A DNA stretch of 64,000 nt, from assembly GCA_027422505.1 (NCBI GenBank), contig JAPQWV010000002.1:22266001-22330000 (forward strand), in the 5' to 3' direction. Source of the DNA: Craterostigma plantagineum (lineage: Eukaryota; Streptophyta; Magnoliopsida; Lamiales; Linderniaceae). Of the stretch, positions 12,101 to 24,057 are shown one piece after another. The notes under the pieces are model-generated. The model did no database searches. It was given only the letters and a program-made list of their open reading frames with translations, and was not told the DNA's origin. Both the position numbers and the translations under genes were made by a program. Position 1 is the first letter of the stretch. The number at the start of each line of letters is the position of its first letter.

Positions 12101-14116
12101 ATGTGTCTTTCTCATAGAACGCTGATAAATTACTTCCCCGAGGAAGTCCTAGAGCACGTCTTCGATTTCGTGACGTCGCACCACGACAGAAATGCGGTCT
12201 CCCAAGTGTGCAAATCTTGGTACCAAGTGGAAAGGCTCAGTCGCGAGAGGGTTTTTATCGGTAACTGCTATTCCGTGAGCCCCGAGCATACGATCGCTAG
12301 GTTCCCGAGGTTCAGATCCTTGACTCTCAAGGGGAAGCCTCATTTCGCCGACTTCAACTTGGTGCCTCATGATTGGGGCGGTTACGTCTACCCTTGGATT
12401 GAGGTAATGGCCAAGGCTGGGATTAACTTGGAGGAGCTCAGGCTTAAGAGGATGGTCGTCTCTGACGAGAGCCTTGAGTTGCTTGCAAAGTCTTTCCCGA
12501 ATTTCAAAGCCTTGGTTTTGGTCAGCTGTGAAGGCTTCACCACTGATGGTCTCGCTGCTGTCGCTGCCAATTGCAGGTCTTCGTTATACACGTACATCGC
12601 GAATGGGTGTTTGTGCTTTGTGATCTTTTCCATCTCATGAATAGATTTTCTATGTTAGTTTTTTGGATTGCATTCATCCCACTTTCCTAGGAAGTGTTTC
12701 TGGTGGCTAATAAAATCATGCATGTGCCTGAAGCATATTACTGTTACAATTAATGGCTTGCTGGGGAAACGCAGGTATCTGAGGGAGCTAGACTTGCAGG
12801 AAAATGAGGTCGAGGACAGAAAGGGCCAATGGCTTAGCTTTTTCCCCGAAAGCTGCACCTCTCTAGTTTCCTTGAACTTCGCATGCCTGAAAGGAGAAGT
12901 TAACTTACCAGTTCTCGAGAGGCTCGTTGCCAGGTGTCCAAACCTAAGGAGCCTGAGAGTGAATCACTCGGTAACCATCGACGCCCTACACAAGATATTG
13001 GCACAAGCGCCCCAACTCATCGATCTTGGCACTGGCTCATTCTCCCATGATCCAGCCCCCGAGACTTACAGTAAACTGACGAAGGCACTTCACAAGTGCA
13101 AGTCGATTCGAAGCTTGTCGGGATTCCTCGACGTCAACACCCACTGCTTGCCAGCTTTCTACCCTATCTGTTCGAACTTAACCTCGCTGAACCTCAGCTA
13201 CTCTCCAGGAATCCACAGCAATGAGCTTATAAAGCTGATACGTCACTGCCCCAAATTAGAGCAGCTGTGGGTGAGAATTTTGTCATCAACTCGTATCTTA
13301 ATTTACACATACTATAGCAATATTAACATTCGTACCCAAAATAAAATACAGATTTTGGACACCATAGGAGACAAGGGTCTATGCGTCGTGGCCTCAAAAT
13401 GCAAAGAACTTCAAGAACTGAGAGTCTTCCCATCTGATCTCCACGGCGTGGCCCCCAACGCGGGCGTATCAGAAGAGGGTTTAGTCGCAGTATCGGCTGG
13501 TTGCCCAAAGCTAAACTCGATCCTCTACTTCTGCCTACGAATGACCAACGCTGCCCTAATCACAGTGGCCAAGAACTGCCCCAACTTCATTAGATTCAGG
13601 CTATGCACAATCAACCCGGTCATACCCGACGCGCTGACCGGCCTGCCCCTAGACGAGGGCTTCGGGGCGATCGTTCGATCTTCGAAGGGCCTCAAGCGAC
13701 TCTCCATTTCTGGACTTTTGACCGATCAAGTTTTCCTCTACATTGGTATGTATGGCGAGCAGCTTGAGATGCTTTCGATAGCTTTTGCAGGGGACAGCGA
13801 CAAAGGGATGCTTTACTTGTTGAACGGCTGTAAGAAGATGAAGAAGCTCGAGATAAGGGACAGCCCATTTGGAGACGGGGCGCTATTGTCTGACGTGGGG
13901 AAGTACGAGACAATGCGATCCCTTTGGATGTCGTCCTGCGAAGTGACTTACGGCGCGTGCGAAATTCTTGCGCAGAAGAGGCCCGAGATCAACGTGGAGG
14001 TTATGGATGAAGAAGGTTATGGCTATAGTCTGGGGAATTTGGTGGAGAAGTTGTATCTGTATCGGTCGATCGTCGGGCCCCGCAAGGATGCTCCGCAATT
14101 CGTGCGGACTTTGTAG
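12101..14116 (+). CDS. AFB2: TIR1/AFB auxin receptor F-box protein, AFB2-type
   Basis: Substrate-recognition subunit of SCF ubiquitin ligases; auxin glues Aux/IAA repressors to its leucine-rich repeats for degradation. Exons 12101-12576, 12775-13270 and 13352-14116 give 578 residues, close to Arabidopsis AFB2. The F-box is near residues 9-50 ([26 protein letters not shown]); leucine-rich repeats fill the rest, with [27 protein letters not shown], the pocket arginine segment FIRFRLC and [13 protein letters not shown]. The ending APQFVRTL and [16 protein letters not shown] resemble AFB2/AFB3 more than TIR1. The usual MNYFPEE start is INYFPEE here, so I chose the nearest upstream ATG, giving [15 protein letters not shown]; an in-frame ATG at 11948 is less likely. 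The second intron (13271-13351) is 81 nt, in frame and free of stops. Confidence 0.93.
13907..13928 (+). promoter_or_regulatory. miR393 target site in AFB2 coding sequence
   Basis: From 13911 the sequence reads CAATGCGATCCCTTTGGA, the core of the conserved miR393-complementary site known in TIR1/AFB transcripts. Over the full 22 nt only positions 2-4 at the 5' edge of the site differ from perfect complementarity; these pair with the 3' part of the miRNA, where mismatches are tolerated. It encodes the TMRSLWM segment. Cleavage here would reduce auxin sensitivity and could trigger secondary siRNAs, as known in other plants. Confidence 0.88.
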
Positions 14117-15586
14117 ATTTTTATCGAAATAATTCGATGTGTTTGTTCGTGTTGGGAAGGGTTTTTTTTTTTTCTGAATTGTGGTTGTTGGTTGGTTGGT
14201 TTCTATTGTTTACATTGGAGTTTTTAACTTCCTAATATTTGGAATATTGTGCTTCTGGGATTTTTTTCATTAAACTTGAAGAAGAAATCTGTGGGAACAG
14301 TGGTTTCAGTTTGAAACTGTTGTCCGATTGAAGGCTAATAAGACCTTTCCCTTCTCCATCTTTCTCTCTAGACGGTTTAAACCTTCTCCCGGAAAAGAAT
14401 AAGCCATTCTCCCTACCCCACCTCTCTGCGAAACCTAGATCTGAGATCTGGGAATCGGCTTGCTTGGTTTGGCCTTTTTCATTCGATTTAAGGACGCGTT
14501 TCACCCAGCCGGTTTTCCTGAATCGCTGCAGTTGTCGCCGCCACCTCCGTTTAGTGTTCATCCACCCATCCGCTACCACTATCATCGTCGTCTAGACCAC
14601 TACCACCGCCGGTCCGCCTCACCATAGTTCCCTTTCAACCTCCAACAACACCAGTCGTAGGTGACCTCTTGCTCCCCGTCCTCCGTTGCGAGGACAAGGA
14701 GCGACCCTAGTTTAAGTTTTTCTATTTTGCATTTTTTAGAAAGATTCTTCTCACTGTGTTGTCTCTCGTGTTTGTTTTCTTTCTTTCTTTTTTTTTTCCT
14801 TTCTTTCGTTTTTTATATTAGATCTCGTTTGATGTGTCTTATTTGCAATGTTTTGGTATCGGATGTTTCGTGTGCTTTTGTCCGTTGTTTGTCTTGTTTT
14901 GTCTGCCTACCCCATCTGCCAACCGCCGCCAGCAGCCCACTGCCGCTCGCCGTCCCCAGCCTTGAGCCTCCCGTAGTGGGATCTCGTTTCTCCCGACTCG
15001 AGGGTCGGGAGCCTTTTCTCTCTTGTGGAACCCTTAGTCCGATAAAGACGAAACCGGAAAGTCGAAGGCCGAAGAAAGTGAAGAGTATCGTAGCTTAATA
15101 GTTTTTTCTATCATAGGTTCTTTAGTTCTTGATTTTAAATAATGGGTTCTGTTTTTTGTCGGTTTTTGTTCCTTGTGGATTTTCTTCTCCCCATGTGGGA
15201 GTGTTGTTCCCCCTTGTGGGGTTCTGTTCCTCTTTTTGAGGACTGATTTCCGTTTGACGCAATGCGACCAAATGGCTATTTAGCACAGTTGTACTTTTGT
15301 GATTTAATGGCAATCTATCGTTGAAAAAAAAACTTTCTCGCCAACCCACACTCCCATTAAGGGTATCCTTCGATATTTTACGTTCATTTTCAAATTTTTC
15401 CCATTAGGAGTTTGGTCACCCTTATATGGGAATTTGTTGTTTGCAGAAGGCAAGATCATAATAGTTGAAGGTAGGAAAAAGCGAAGAGTGCATGCTTTAG
15501 CCCAATAGTCATTTTTATGGATTTTTTTTTACGTTGTGTGTAATACGGGTCTTAGTTTTGCTCAGATTTTGTATCTTGTTTTCAGG
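14117..15586. repeat. AFB2 3' flank followed by degraded, possibly non-LTR-derived repeat
   Basis: The AFB2 3'UTR occupies the first 100-200 bases. From about 14640 to 15334 there is a T-rich sequence with phrases such as GTGGGAGTGTTG, CTTGTGGGGTTCTG and GAAAGTCGAAGG, ending in TCTATCGTTG followed by nine A residues, like the 3' tail of a LINE or SINE. A related sequence with the same order of phrases and a similar A-rich end lies at 32290-33032. No reverse transcriptase is readable in either. The stretch 15335-15586 has no recognisable feature. Confidence 0.4.
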
Positions 15587-15589
15587 TAG

Positions 15590-15830
15590 GAAACGGACCT
15601 ATAGAATCAATGCCCCAGACGTCAAATATTTCACACACAAGAATAAAATTCTGAGGCATTTCATTTCGCTTAGAAATATTACCTGTCCGCTGGCACCTAT
15701 CACATTCCTCTACATATTTTTGAGCGTCTTTGAAAACTGTAGGCCAATAAAAACCACATTCGTGTACCTTTTGTGCACTTCGATTACCTCCGTAATGTCC
15801 CCCACATGGCCTCGAATGACAATGGCTCAA
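15590..15830 (-). pseudogene. Integrase N-terminal zinc-binding region (truncated), Athila-like
   Basis: The minus strand shows the HHCC zinc-binding pattern: H in [15 protein letters not shown], then [20 protein letters not shown], with paired histidines and cysteines spaced as in retroviral-type integrases. The core begins with [13 protein letters not shown], carrying the first catalytic aspartate (GID), and then stops at about 15587. It is joined to the RNase H frame through a frameshift near 15830. Confidence 0.85.
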
Positions 15831-16440
15831 GATTTAACCGTCTCTGGAAAGGACACGCAGCGCCGAATTATCTTGTATGCGCAAATCCTAAACAAATATG
15901 GATCATCCCAAAAATAATACTTCAAGTCCGAGAAGCATTTCTTCCTCCGATGACTTGTGTATCCTTTTGGCATGATCCTAGCCACAAGATAATTTGCAAA
16001 ATCGGCGTACCACGGAGTTTCATCGAGTACCTCACGTATAGCATACAAATTCTCGTCGGGAAAGTGGTCTCGGATGACTGCCTCGTCGGTAACCTCGTGG
16101 GCTGCATCTTCAAGTCTTGACAAGTGATCAGCTGCGTAATTCTCGCTACCTTTTTGGTCACGAAATTCTACGTCGAACTCTTGGAGCAACAGAATCCATC
16201 ATAAGCCTTGGTTTTGCATCTGGTTTCGCGAAGAGGTGTTTGAGGGCCGAATGGTCCGTGTAGATGATGACTTTTGAGAGAACGAGATATGGACGGAATT
16301 TGTCGACGGCGAACACGACTGCGAACAACTCCTTCTCTGTGGTGGTGTAGTTCGCTTGGGCCCCATTTAGAGTTTTGCTCGCATAGTGTATCGGCTGAAA
16401 TGTTTTTCCCGTCGCTGTCCTAAAACTGCACCTATTGCGA
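15830..16440 (-). pseudogene. RNase H region of Athila-like pol
   Basis: On the minus strand the RNase H tail QEFDVEFRDQKGSENYAADH and LSRLED is readable from 16189, in the order typical of Ty3/gypsy elements (RT, then RNase H, then integrase). The stretch 16190-16440 continues the domain in shifted frames. It is interrupted by frameshifts on both sides and cannot be translated as one protein. Confidence 0.75.
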
Positions 16441-16458
16441 AATCACCTGCATCGCACA

Positions 16459-17618
16459 TTAGTTCAAATGTAGGCTCCAATCGGGGGCTACCATAACAGG
16501 GGCATTAATTAGCTTATCCTTAAATATGGTAAAAGCATTCATGCACTCGGGTGTAAATTCATAAGGCACGTCTTTCTCAAGCAAACGAGTTAAAGGCCTA
16601 GCAATTTTAGAAAAATCCTTGATAAATCTACGATAAAAACCCGCATGTCCTAAGAAACTTCTAATTGCCTTTACCGACGAAGTTGGAGGTAATCGTTCTA
16701 TGATTTCTATTTTAGCTCTATCTACCTCGATACCTCTCGACGATATTTTATAACCTAAAACAATACCCTCTCTTACCATAAAATGACATTTCTCCCAATT
16801 TAGCACAAGGTTCATTTCCTCGCATCGCTGAAGTACTTTCTTTAAATTAAATAAGCATACCTCCAACGAGTCACCAAAAATTGAGAAATCATCCATGAAT
16901 ACCTCCATTCCGTCACCGATTAGTTTATCGAAGATAGCCATCATGCAACGTTGGAAGGTGGCTGGAGCATTGCAAAGTGCAAAAGGCAGCCGTCGGTAGG
17001 CGAATGTCCCAACGGGCACGTGAACGTCATCTTCTCTTGATCCTCGGGTGCAATGGGAATCTGCAAATAACCTGAAAGTCCATAGAGAAAACAATAAAAT
17101 TCATGACTAGACAAACGTTCAAGCATTTGATCAATAAAAGGAAGAGGAAAATGGTCTTTTCGTGTTGCGTCATTTAATTTGGGATAATCAATGCAAACGC
17201 GCCATCCTGTGACAGTCCTCGTCGGAATGAGTTCGTTCTTCTCGTTGGGTACAACCGTCACTCCTCCTTTTTTCGGCACTACCTGAACTGGGCTCACCCA
17301 TGCACTGTCCGAGATTGGGTAAATCACTCCCGCATCGAGCAGTTTAATTACCTCGGCCTTAACTACCTCCTTCATGTTGGGGTTCAGACGCCTCTGGTGT
17401 TGTATCACCGGTTGGAAGTCGTCCTCCATTAGAATTTTATGCATGCAAAATGCCGGGCTTATTCCTCGAATATCAGCTATTTTCCATGCGAGCGCCTTCT
17501 TGTGCTCCCGTAGTGTGTCTAAGAGCATAATTTTCTGCTCTTTCTCCAGATTTGATGCAATGATTACGGGAAGCTTTGCATTTCCCTCGAGAAAAGTGTA
17601 TTCCAAGTGATCTGGCAA
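16459..17618 (-). pseudogene. Reverse transcriptase, Athila-like Ty3/gypsy
   Basis: Two overlapping minus-strand frames cover the RT: 17618-16941 and 17094-16459. Motifs include VIYPISDSAWVSPVQVVPKK, TGWRVCIDYPKLNDATRKDH, FYCFLYGLSGYLQIPIAPED, YRRLPFALCNAPATFQRCM, the catalytic FMDDFSIF and LGHAGFYRRFIKDFSKIA. The frame changes between YLQIPIAPED and GTFAYRRLPF, so the protein is broken. Family: Ty3/gypsy RT, Athila/Tat branch. Confidence 0.92.
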
Positions 17619-17702
17619 TTGCTTGAGCTCGAGCGTTGGTGGTTCCTGGACTGAGCTTTTCTCACGATTTTATTCGTTGCTCTTTTGCACATCGATCGTT
17701 GG

Positions 17703-18705
17703 TTACTCATTGACATTCTCATCTACATCTGCTTGGGCAACAACTAGTGGTGGGTCGTCATTCGGTTCTTCCTCATGGAGACCCTTGTTTTCCTCTATTT
17801 CTTGATTTGAGATGACGGAATCAGGCTGCGACAATCCCTGCAACGAAAAGAATTCATTCCATGCATCGATATAAAAGCACTTATCATCTAACTTCTCGGC
17901 ATTGTTCATGGACTCGGCCATATCAAATGTCACTTTCTCACTATCTATGGTTAATGTCAATGTTCCGTTACGAATACCGACCATGGTTCCTCCAGTAGCG
18001 AGGAATGGTCTTCCTAATATTAGAGGAATATTCTCATCTTCTTCCATGTCGAGAACTACGAAATCTGCAGGATTGATAAATTTGTCGACTTTAACAAGAA
18101 CGTCCTTGATAATACCTCTAGGATATTTAATGGATCTATCCGCTAATTGTATACTCATCCTAGTAGGTTTGGGTTCTCCTAAGCCAAGTTTCTTGAACAT
18201 CGAATAAGGCATTAAATTTATACTTGCACCTAGATCAGCCAATGCTTTATGTATAACTAGATCGCCTATTAAACATGGTATAGTAAAACTCCTTGTGTCT
18301 TTTAGCTTCTTTGGGATATTGCTTTGTAAGATGGCGGGGCACTCCCCTCGTAATTCGACCATGGACACATCTTCAAGCTTGCGTTTGTTCGTGATGAGGT
18401 CCTTCAAGAATTTTGCCCAACGTGGCATCTGCGCAAGGGCTTCAACAAATGGCAAATTAATATGTAATTGTTTAAAAATTGCAAGGAATTTACCAAACTG
18501 GTCGTCAACGATGTTCCTTTTAAGTCTCACTGGGTATGGAATTTTTGGTTGATATGCCTTGACAAGTGGCTTAGATACGGTCTCCTCTTCTGTGTCGGCC
18601 TCGATGTTTGCTTCCACGGGCTCAACATTCTTCTTCTTCTTCAATTTCTGCACCTCCTCGAGCTCCCTCCCGTTACAAAGCGTTACCGCCTTTACGTCGT
18701 GGTCC
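17703..18705 (-). pseudogene. Gag C-terminal part and aspartic protease, Athila-like
   Basis: This 490-residue minus-strand frame (it extends right to 19175) contains a coiled-coil stretch (LEKLMRKLDSRLDNQEARLQ), an acidic linker and a retropepsin-type domain. The protease signature is LADLGASINLMPYSMFKKL, with DLGAS in place of DTGAS, as is common in Athila-like elements, followed by IPLILGRPFLAT. It ends at a stop just before the RT frame; whether these were originally one frame cannot be judged because of decay. Confidence 0.85.
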
Positions 18706-20183
18706 TTTGAGTTGGTCTCGGTGTAGCTCAGCAATGAACCGGGAGGACGTTGTTGGATTGATTCGGCAATCTGCCCAACCTGTTTCTCCAAGACTCGTAG
18801 GGAAGATTCGGTGTTTTGCAACCGTGCCTCTTGATTGTCCAAGCGAGAGTCGAGCTTTCTCATTAGCTTCTCGAGCATCCCCTCTAGCTTATCACGGCGA
18901 CCTTCAGGGGCAACTTCAAAATTTCCACCTTCAGGGGCAACTTCAGAATTTCCATTGTGGTATCCATGCGAACTTTGATTTTGAAATATCGGTGGAGCTT
19001 GTTGTTGATTCCCATAGGCCAGGTTCGGATGAACTCGATTTGGAACGAAGTTTCGCTGACCTTGGTAGTTTTCCATGTAATCGACTTGCTCTGTTGGAAT
19101 AGTGGCTAGGCACTGAGCTGCGTCGTGGCTTCCTCGATGGTGGAGTATACGTCGGATACGAATGAGAAGGCGCACTAGCCACAGGGGTCATCGGGGCAGG
19201 TTGTAATTGGACAGCGTTAACGGCCGGCTTCGTTGCTAGCTTAGGCATGAGCGCGTTCATCAAGGTCTGCATTTGAAGATTAGTCGCTGACATTTGTTGT
19301 TGTACGGCGTCGAATTTGGCGTTTATCGCAGTGGTGTTGTCGACGTCGTACATGCCCGGAGGTTTACCTCGATTGCTCGAACTTCCTCTTCGAAAACTAT
19401 TTGCAATATAGTCCTCGATAAGATTCCAGCCCTCTGTGGCGTTGAGATTACATAGGCCTCCGTTGCACGCTCCATCCAATAATTATACGGTATGGTCGTT
19501 CAGTGATTCGTGGAACCGCTGAATTTGCTCGCTCTTTGTCATCCCCTGTTGAGGAAATCGCTTCAAAAGCGCCTTGAATCTGGTTCATACGTCATACAGA
19601 TTTTCGCCCTCCTTTTGCTTGAATGCGGTGAGGTCCATTTTTAGTTTGAGTGCCTTGGAAGGTGGAAAGAAGTAATTGATGAATGTGGCATGCATCTGGT
19701 CCCAAGTGGTAATAGATCTCTCGGGGAGCAGGTTGAACCACTCCTTCGCATTGCCTCGTAGAGAGAATGGAAATAGGTAGAGTCGAATGGCTTCCGGGCT
19801 TACGCCTTGTACTCGTATTGCGTCCGTGACAGACAAGAAGTCTCGGATGTTGCGATAAGCGTCTTCCTCGGAGAGTCCATCATTTTGAGCAGTCGTCTGA
19901 AGCATTTGGAGCCAATGATGTTTAGCTCAAAATTGTTCGGCACCTGATGAAGTACTATCGCCGAGCTAATCATTCCTACGACATTGTTTCTCCAAAGTTC
20001 TCTCATTTGTTGTTCTTGCACTGCTAATGGCATTTCATTGTTATTTTGAGTCGCCATTTCGGCTTGCCTTGCGTTCTCTCGCACGTTGCGTCGAAAAGTC
20101 CTTTCGGTCTCTGGGTCTCCTTCCACTATTGGTCGTGTAGGATTCCTTCGGGTCATGCACCAACGTACACGTACCTGGACCAA
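18706..20183 (-). pseudogene. Gag of Athila-like element, degraded
   Basis: The start lies near 20183-20153 (the reading TRRNPTRPIVEGDPETERTF). The capsid core follows in another frame: DAIRLYLFPFSL-type sequence is represented by EAIRLYLFPFSLRGNAKEWF, then SITTWDQMHATFINYFFPPS. Two in-frame stops, at 19585-19587 (after LYDV, where related proteins have Trp) and 19483-19485 (after HTV, where Gln is expected), are single transitions. Further frameshifts lie at about 19900 and 19100. Confidence 0.85.
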
Positions 20184-20266
20184 AAGAAATATGATTAAGC
20201 GAAGATTTTGATACTTAATAATAAATAGCTAGAATAATAAACTAGGGCAATTCTAATATCGATAGT

Positions 20267-20284
20267 TCCCCGGCAACGGCGCCA
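20267..20284 (-). other. tRNA-Asp primer binding site
   Basis: On the minus strand the 18-mer TGGCGCCGTTGCCGGGGA lies 6 bases inside the LTR end. It is complementary to the 3' end of plant tRNA-Asp, the primer used by Athila/Tat elements. It fixes the orientation (transcription right to left) and the inner LTR boundary. Confidence 0.93.
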
Positions 20285-20290
20285 AAACCT

Positions 20291-22090
20291 TGATCGAGCG
20301 GATAGAGTAATAAAAATAAAAGGACTACTAACAACTATCATACGCTCAACAGGCAAGTGTACCTATCGAAATAGCATAGACGCGGCAAATATTCGAGTAT
20401 CGAATCCCAAGAGAACTATGTACCTTAGAAAAACTTTCGCTTAAACATCCTAGTACGAATGTTAGATTGTTGAAATGGTAAATAATAATACTTAGAAAAT
20501 ACAACTTAATAAAGTAGTACGGAGAAGAAATCCTTGTGGAAACAAACGTATTTGAGACTTCGAATCCCGCTAGCTCGACCAAAACAAATATCAAGTGTAC
20601 GTAAATAAAGCTATCATTAGACCGTGGAGATTCCTGCCACATGTATACGAGTAGCTGACGAAACTGCGCCGTACCATATATTAATAGTAAACAACTAATC
20701 AACGAATAAGTAACTGGGCAAGCTTCCCTAAATACTTAACCGAAGATCGCATTAAAACACGATGAATCCCGCTATTAGATTTAACTCTAATCCGGCGGGG
20801 TAGTTCAACCTATCTCTAGCGATGAGTTTATTCCGCTCGTTTACGAGTGGTCTAATCGTTCACCCCTCTCTCGAGCGTAGCGTACGATTTCCCCACTACG
20901 TTAACTTAATCACATGGACATGATCGAGGTAACTAGGTAATTCCAATCACATAGACATAATCAAAATCATATGCTACATAAACGAGTCGTAACAATAGCA
21001 AGCATCAAATACACGTAAACATACGATCGATCGCGCTAGGGTTCATCTCATCTCATCTCAAATACAATACATTTAGGTACTCATTATCATCACAACAAAG
21101 CACGTAACTAACATCGAATACAGTATAAACACTTTCCTGAATTCGACTTCGAAGTTAGTTTCGTTCTTCACTGAGGATTCTATCGGACACGTGGTGAGCG
21201 AACTAAATGTGTGTGCTTGGGTTTGGAAGGCTTTCGAGAGGTAACATGATTATGAGTTAGAGAATAAACTATGTAATGTACCTTTTTCACCTCATGTTCC
21301 CCTCCTTTTTCTTCCCTGTATTAGCTCCTTATATAGCCGTTTCATTTCTTTCATTCGTATCTTTCTTGAGCAGTGCAATATATGAGAAAATCTCATCTTC
21401 AAATATTTTCACAGCCAAAATCCCTCTTGAGCAACCTTCTCGTTAAATGCTCTTGTCCTATGCAGAATAAGTGTGATTTGTTTCTTCTAAGTTGGTCTTA
21501 ATTTCATTCTCAAGAAGATAAAGTATTTTGAAGTCGTTCTCTTGACTTTTAACCCGTTCACGGACATTCACGGCCTTGTTTATGTATCTTCACGGCCGTG
21601 ACAACATATAACCTGAAGAAAACATGTCTCTGCCCGTGTTCACGGCTCGGGGTCTTCATGTTCACGGCCGTGACGAGTTTGGGCTTAAAAATCGACTTTC
21701 TGCCCTCATTCACGGCCTATTGCACCACCCCCTTTCACGGCCATGAATGGTCCTTCACGGCTTGGTTGGTTCACCTTCACGGCCGTGACGATTTTCCTGC
21801 AAAACAGCAGCACGTTCAAAAATTCATATCTCCCAATCTAGACCTCGGATTGAAAATCCCTTTGGACAGAATCAAGATAACAAGTCCTCTATCTATGATT
21901 AAAATTTCAGGTCCATCGGGCTTAATTTACCCCGTGTTCATTGAGAAATACGAAACTGTCGCAAAACTGCCGTAAAACGTTTGATTTTGTTGTGAAACCA
22001 TATTATGGTGCAGAAATAATCAAAAGACTTCACTTATCATGCAAACGACTTAAATATAACAAATATAAACATAAGAAAATACGTTTATCA
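20291..22090 (-). repeat. 5' LTR of the Athila-like element (1.8 kb)
   Basis: The minus strand starts TGATAAACG and ends CTCGATCA next to the primer binding site. A second LTR of the family at 30934-32194 is closely similar except for about 540 bp present only here (roughly 21480-22035). That extra block contains three copies of TTCACGGCCGTGAC plus degenerate ones. A TATA-like CTATATAAG is at 21328-21336. The outer flank on the minus strand is GCAAT. Confidence 0.9.
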
Positions 22091-22340
22091 ATTGCCAGGC
22101 ATGACTTGGTTGGGCTTATATTTTGGCTAATTTAACTGCAATAATTGAGCTGAAATATCATGTGTCTAATATTTTGTCAGATCTTAGGTGAGCTAATAAT
22201 TTGTCTTGACTGGACTGGAAACCAATTTTAGGATTGGGATGGTCTGGGCTGGAAATTAATAGGTTCGGGATGTTCTGGGCCGGGACTTCATGAAAAAAAG
22301 AAAAATGAAAAGGGAAAAGAATATTATGAATTATTAATAT

Positions 22341-22967
22341 TAGGGGTGTGCAACGATTTTAAAAAACCATCCGCACCGCACCGAACCATACCGTACACGA
22401 TAATTAACCATCTAAACTGCGGTGTAATTTTAAATACTAAACCGCACCGTAATAATGGTTCGGTGTTGATTTTTGGCCCAAACCTCACCGAAACCGCACT
22501 ACTAGTGCATTAATAATTTTTCGTACAATTACATAATTTTATTTTATACTAATTATATATGACTATTTAGTATATATAAACTCCAATATTTTTTAGGAAT
22601 GAAATATTTAGGTACGATTCAAGTAATAAAAATCGAGCCACTATTTATATTTCAAAGTTCAAATAAGCTCATAAATTATGATTTGATATTTTTCAATATT
22701 TTGGTTCTACTATAGTAGTATGTCTTTGTTGATTTATTTTTCTTTTTAAGTAATGAACGTATCATTCACTAAAATATAGTATTTTATTTCAATAAGTTAA
22801 AAACCGCAAACCGCACCGCAACAGTCCAAGAGCTCAAAACCGCATGTGTGGTTTGATTTTTAAAAACTGCAATTTAAGAATCTTTTTTTTTTTTTGAAAA
22901 ACGGCATATTGCGGTTTGGTTTGGAATTGGCCAAAAATCGTCCAAAACCTCACAATTCACACCCCTA
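22341..22967. mobile_element. hAT-like MITE with perfect 8 bp TSD
   Basis: Terminal inverted repeats TAGGGGTGTG and CACACCCCTA are flanked by perfect 8-mers ATTAATAT at 22333-22340 and 22968-22975. The 627 bp element has subterminal clusters of ACCGCACCG / CGGTTTGGTTTT-type motifs and an AT-rich centre without coding sequence. Confidence 0.92.
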
Positions 22968-22975
22968 ATTAATAT

Positions 22976-24057
22976 TAAAAATGTGAATGTTTTTGGATTA
23001 TAATTGAATTAATGAGATTTGCAAGTATTAAGATTTGAAGCTATCACATTGAATGTAAAAATTAGTTGAGTATTAACGTTGAAAAGAGGTGTATAATTTT
23101 TAGTAAATGTAATTAGTTGTAATAGTGAGTTTGTAGCGGTATATAGGTGATTTGAGTTCCGTAAAATGTAATAAAAGTATCGAAAAAAGAAGTCCGTTAT
23201 TTATCTTTCTATTTGTCTCTATAATATTATTATCATCATAATTAATAAAATAATTCATCGTTATGATATTTTTGTAACAAAGAAGAAAATTACATCGCCG
23301 AAGAGTTGGTTGTTTTGTTAGACAACCGGTTTAATTAACTGAATGACAATATTATTTTATAAATAAAAGGATAATTTTTCAACAAGATAACAGTATTAAA
23401 TTAAGGTAGAGGAAAGGCCGATTGCACCATCCCCAATCGATAAACTCATTTTCATACTCAAACTCATTTTCGAACTCAAAATTCAGTGATTCTCCTCTAA
23501 TCATTAAACTACTTCTCAAACTCAAAATACTATTTTTATAATATTCACTTCCACTACAGTTTTTACAACTTTCGAATACCACTCACATATTTTACAACTT
23601 TTCAAACAATATTTTACTATTACAAAACAAATGTAAAAATATGAAAACTTTCGGTGCAATTTTGAATACTAAAAACAAATATATGGGCTTGGATACAAAT
23701 AAACACAACTTTCTGTATATTTTTGTTGAGTTTTAATATTAAAATAAATAAACTGATCGCATACATGAAAATGAAAACGCATTAGAGGAACGCATATATG
23801 CGTTGGGATAAGGAGAGAGAAACGCATTTTCGTTTCTATTTGGAGTACGATTTGACTAATTTTACTTCATTTTTTGTGTTATGCAGTGTTATGCAATATG
23901 GCTGGAGATCGTTAGTGTTAAAAAACATATTAACCTTCAACTAGTTTTAATCCCCTTATTCCCCTAATCAAAATCATAGAATCGACTCTTTATGACGTTC
24001 TATTACTTATTTTAAATTATCTTCTAAACTCAAAGAAAGCTATCTATCTATTTATCT
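22976..24057. other. AT-rich stretch without recognised genes
   Basis: No conserved protein, RNA gene or terminal repeat was recognised. The stretch is A/T-rich with a few diverged short repeats (for example CTCATTTTC and AACTCAAA words at 23440-23530). It separates a hAT-like MITE from a Mutator-like MITE. Confidence 0.5.

Larger units (their letters stand above)
15587..22090 (-). mobile_element. Ty3/gypsy Athila-like retrotransposon, 5' half
   Basis: In minus-strand order: 5' LTR (22090-20291), tRNA-Asp primer binding site, gag, protease, reverse transcriptase, RNase H and the zinc-binding start of integrase, ending abruptly at about 15587 just inside the integrase core. The integrase core, its C-terminus and the 3' LTR are absent here. 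The reading frame is broken many times, so the element is dead. A complementary 3' half of the same family is at 29190-32194 on the opposite strand. Confidence 0.88.

Noticed and set aside
12668..14116. A single 482-residue frame for the auxin receptor
   Set aside because: Its first 36 residues come from intron 1, and 27 residues come from the in-frame second intron; splice sites and homology support three exons.
16458..19175. Plus-strand frames opposite the gypsy genes (for example 18608-19102)
   Set aside because: They are antisense shadows; the minus strand carries protease, RT and RNase H motifs.
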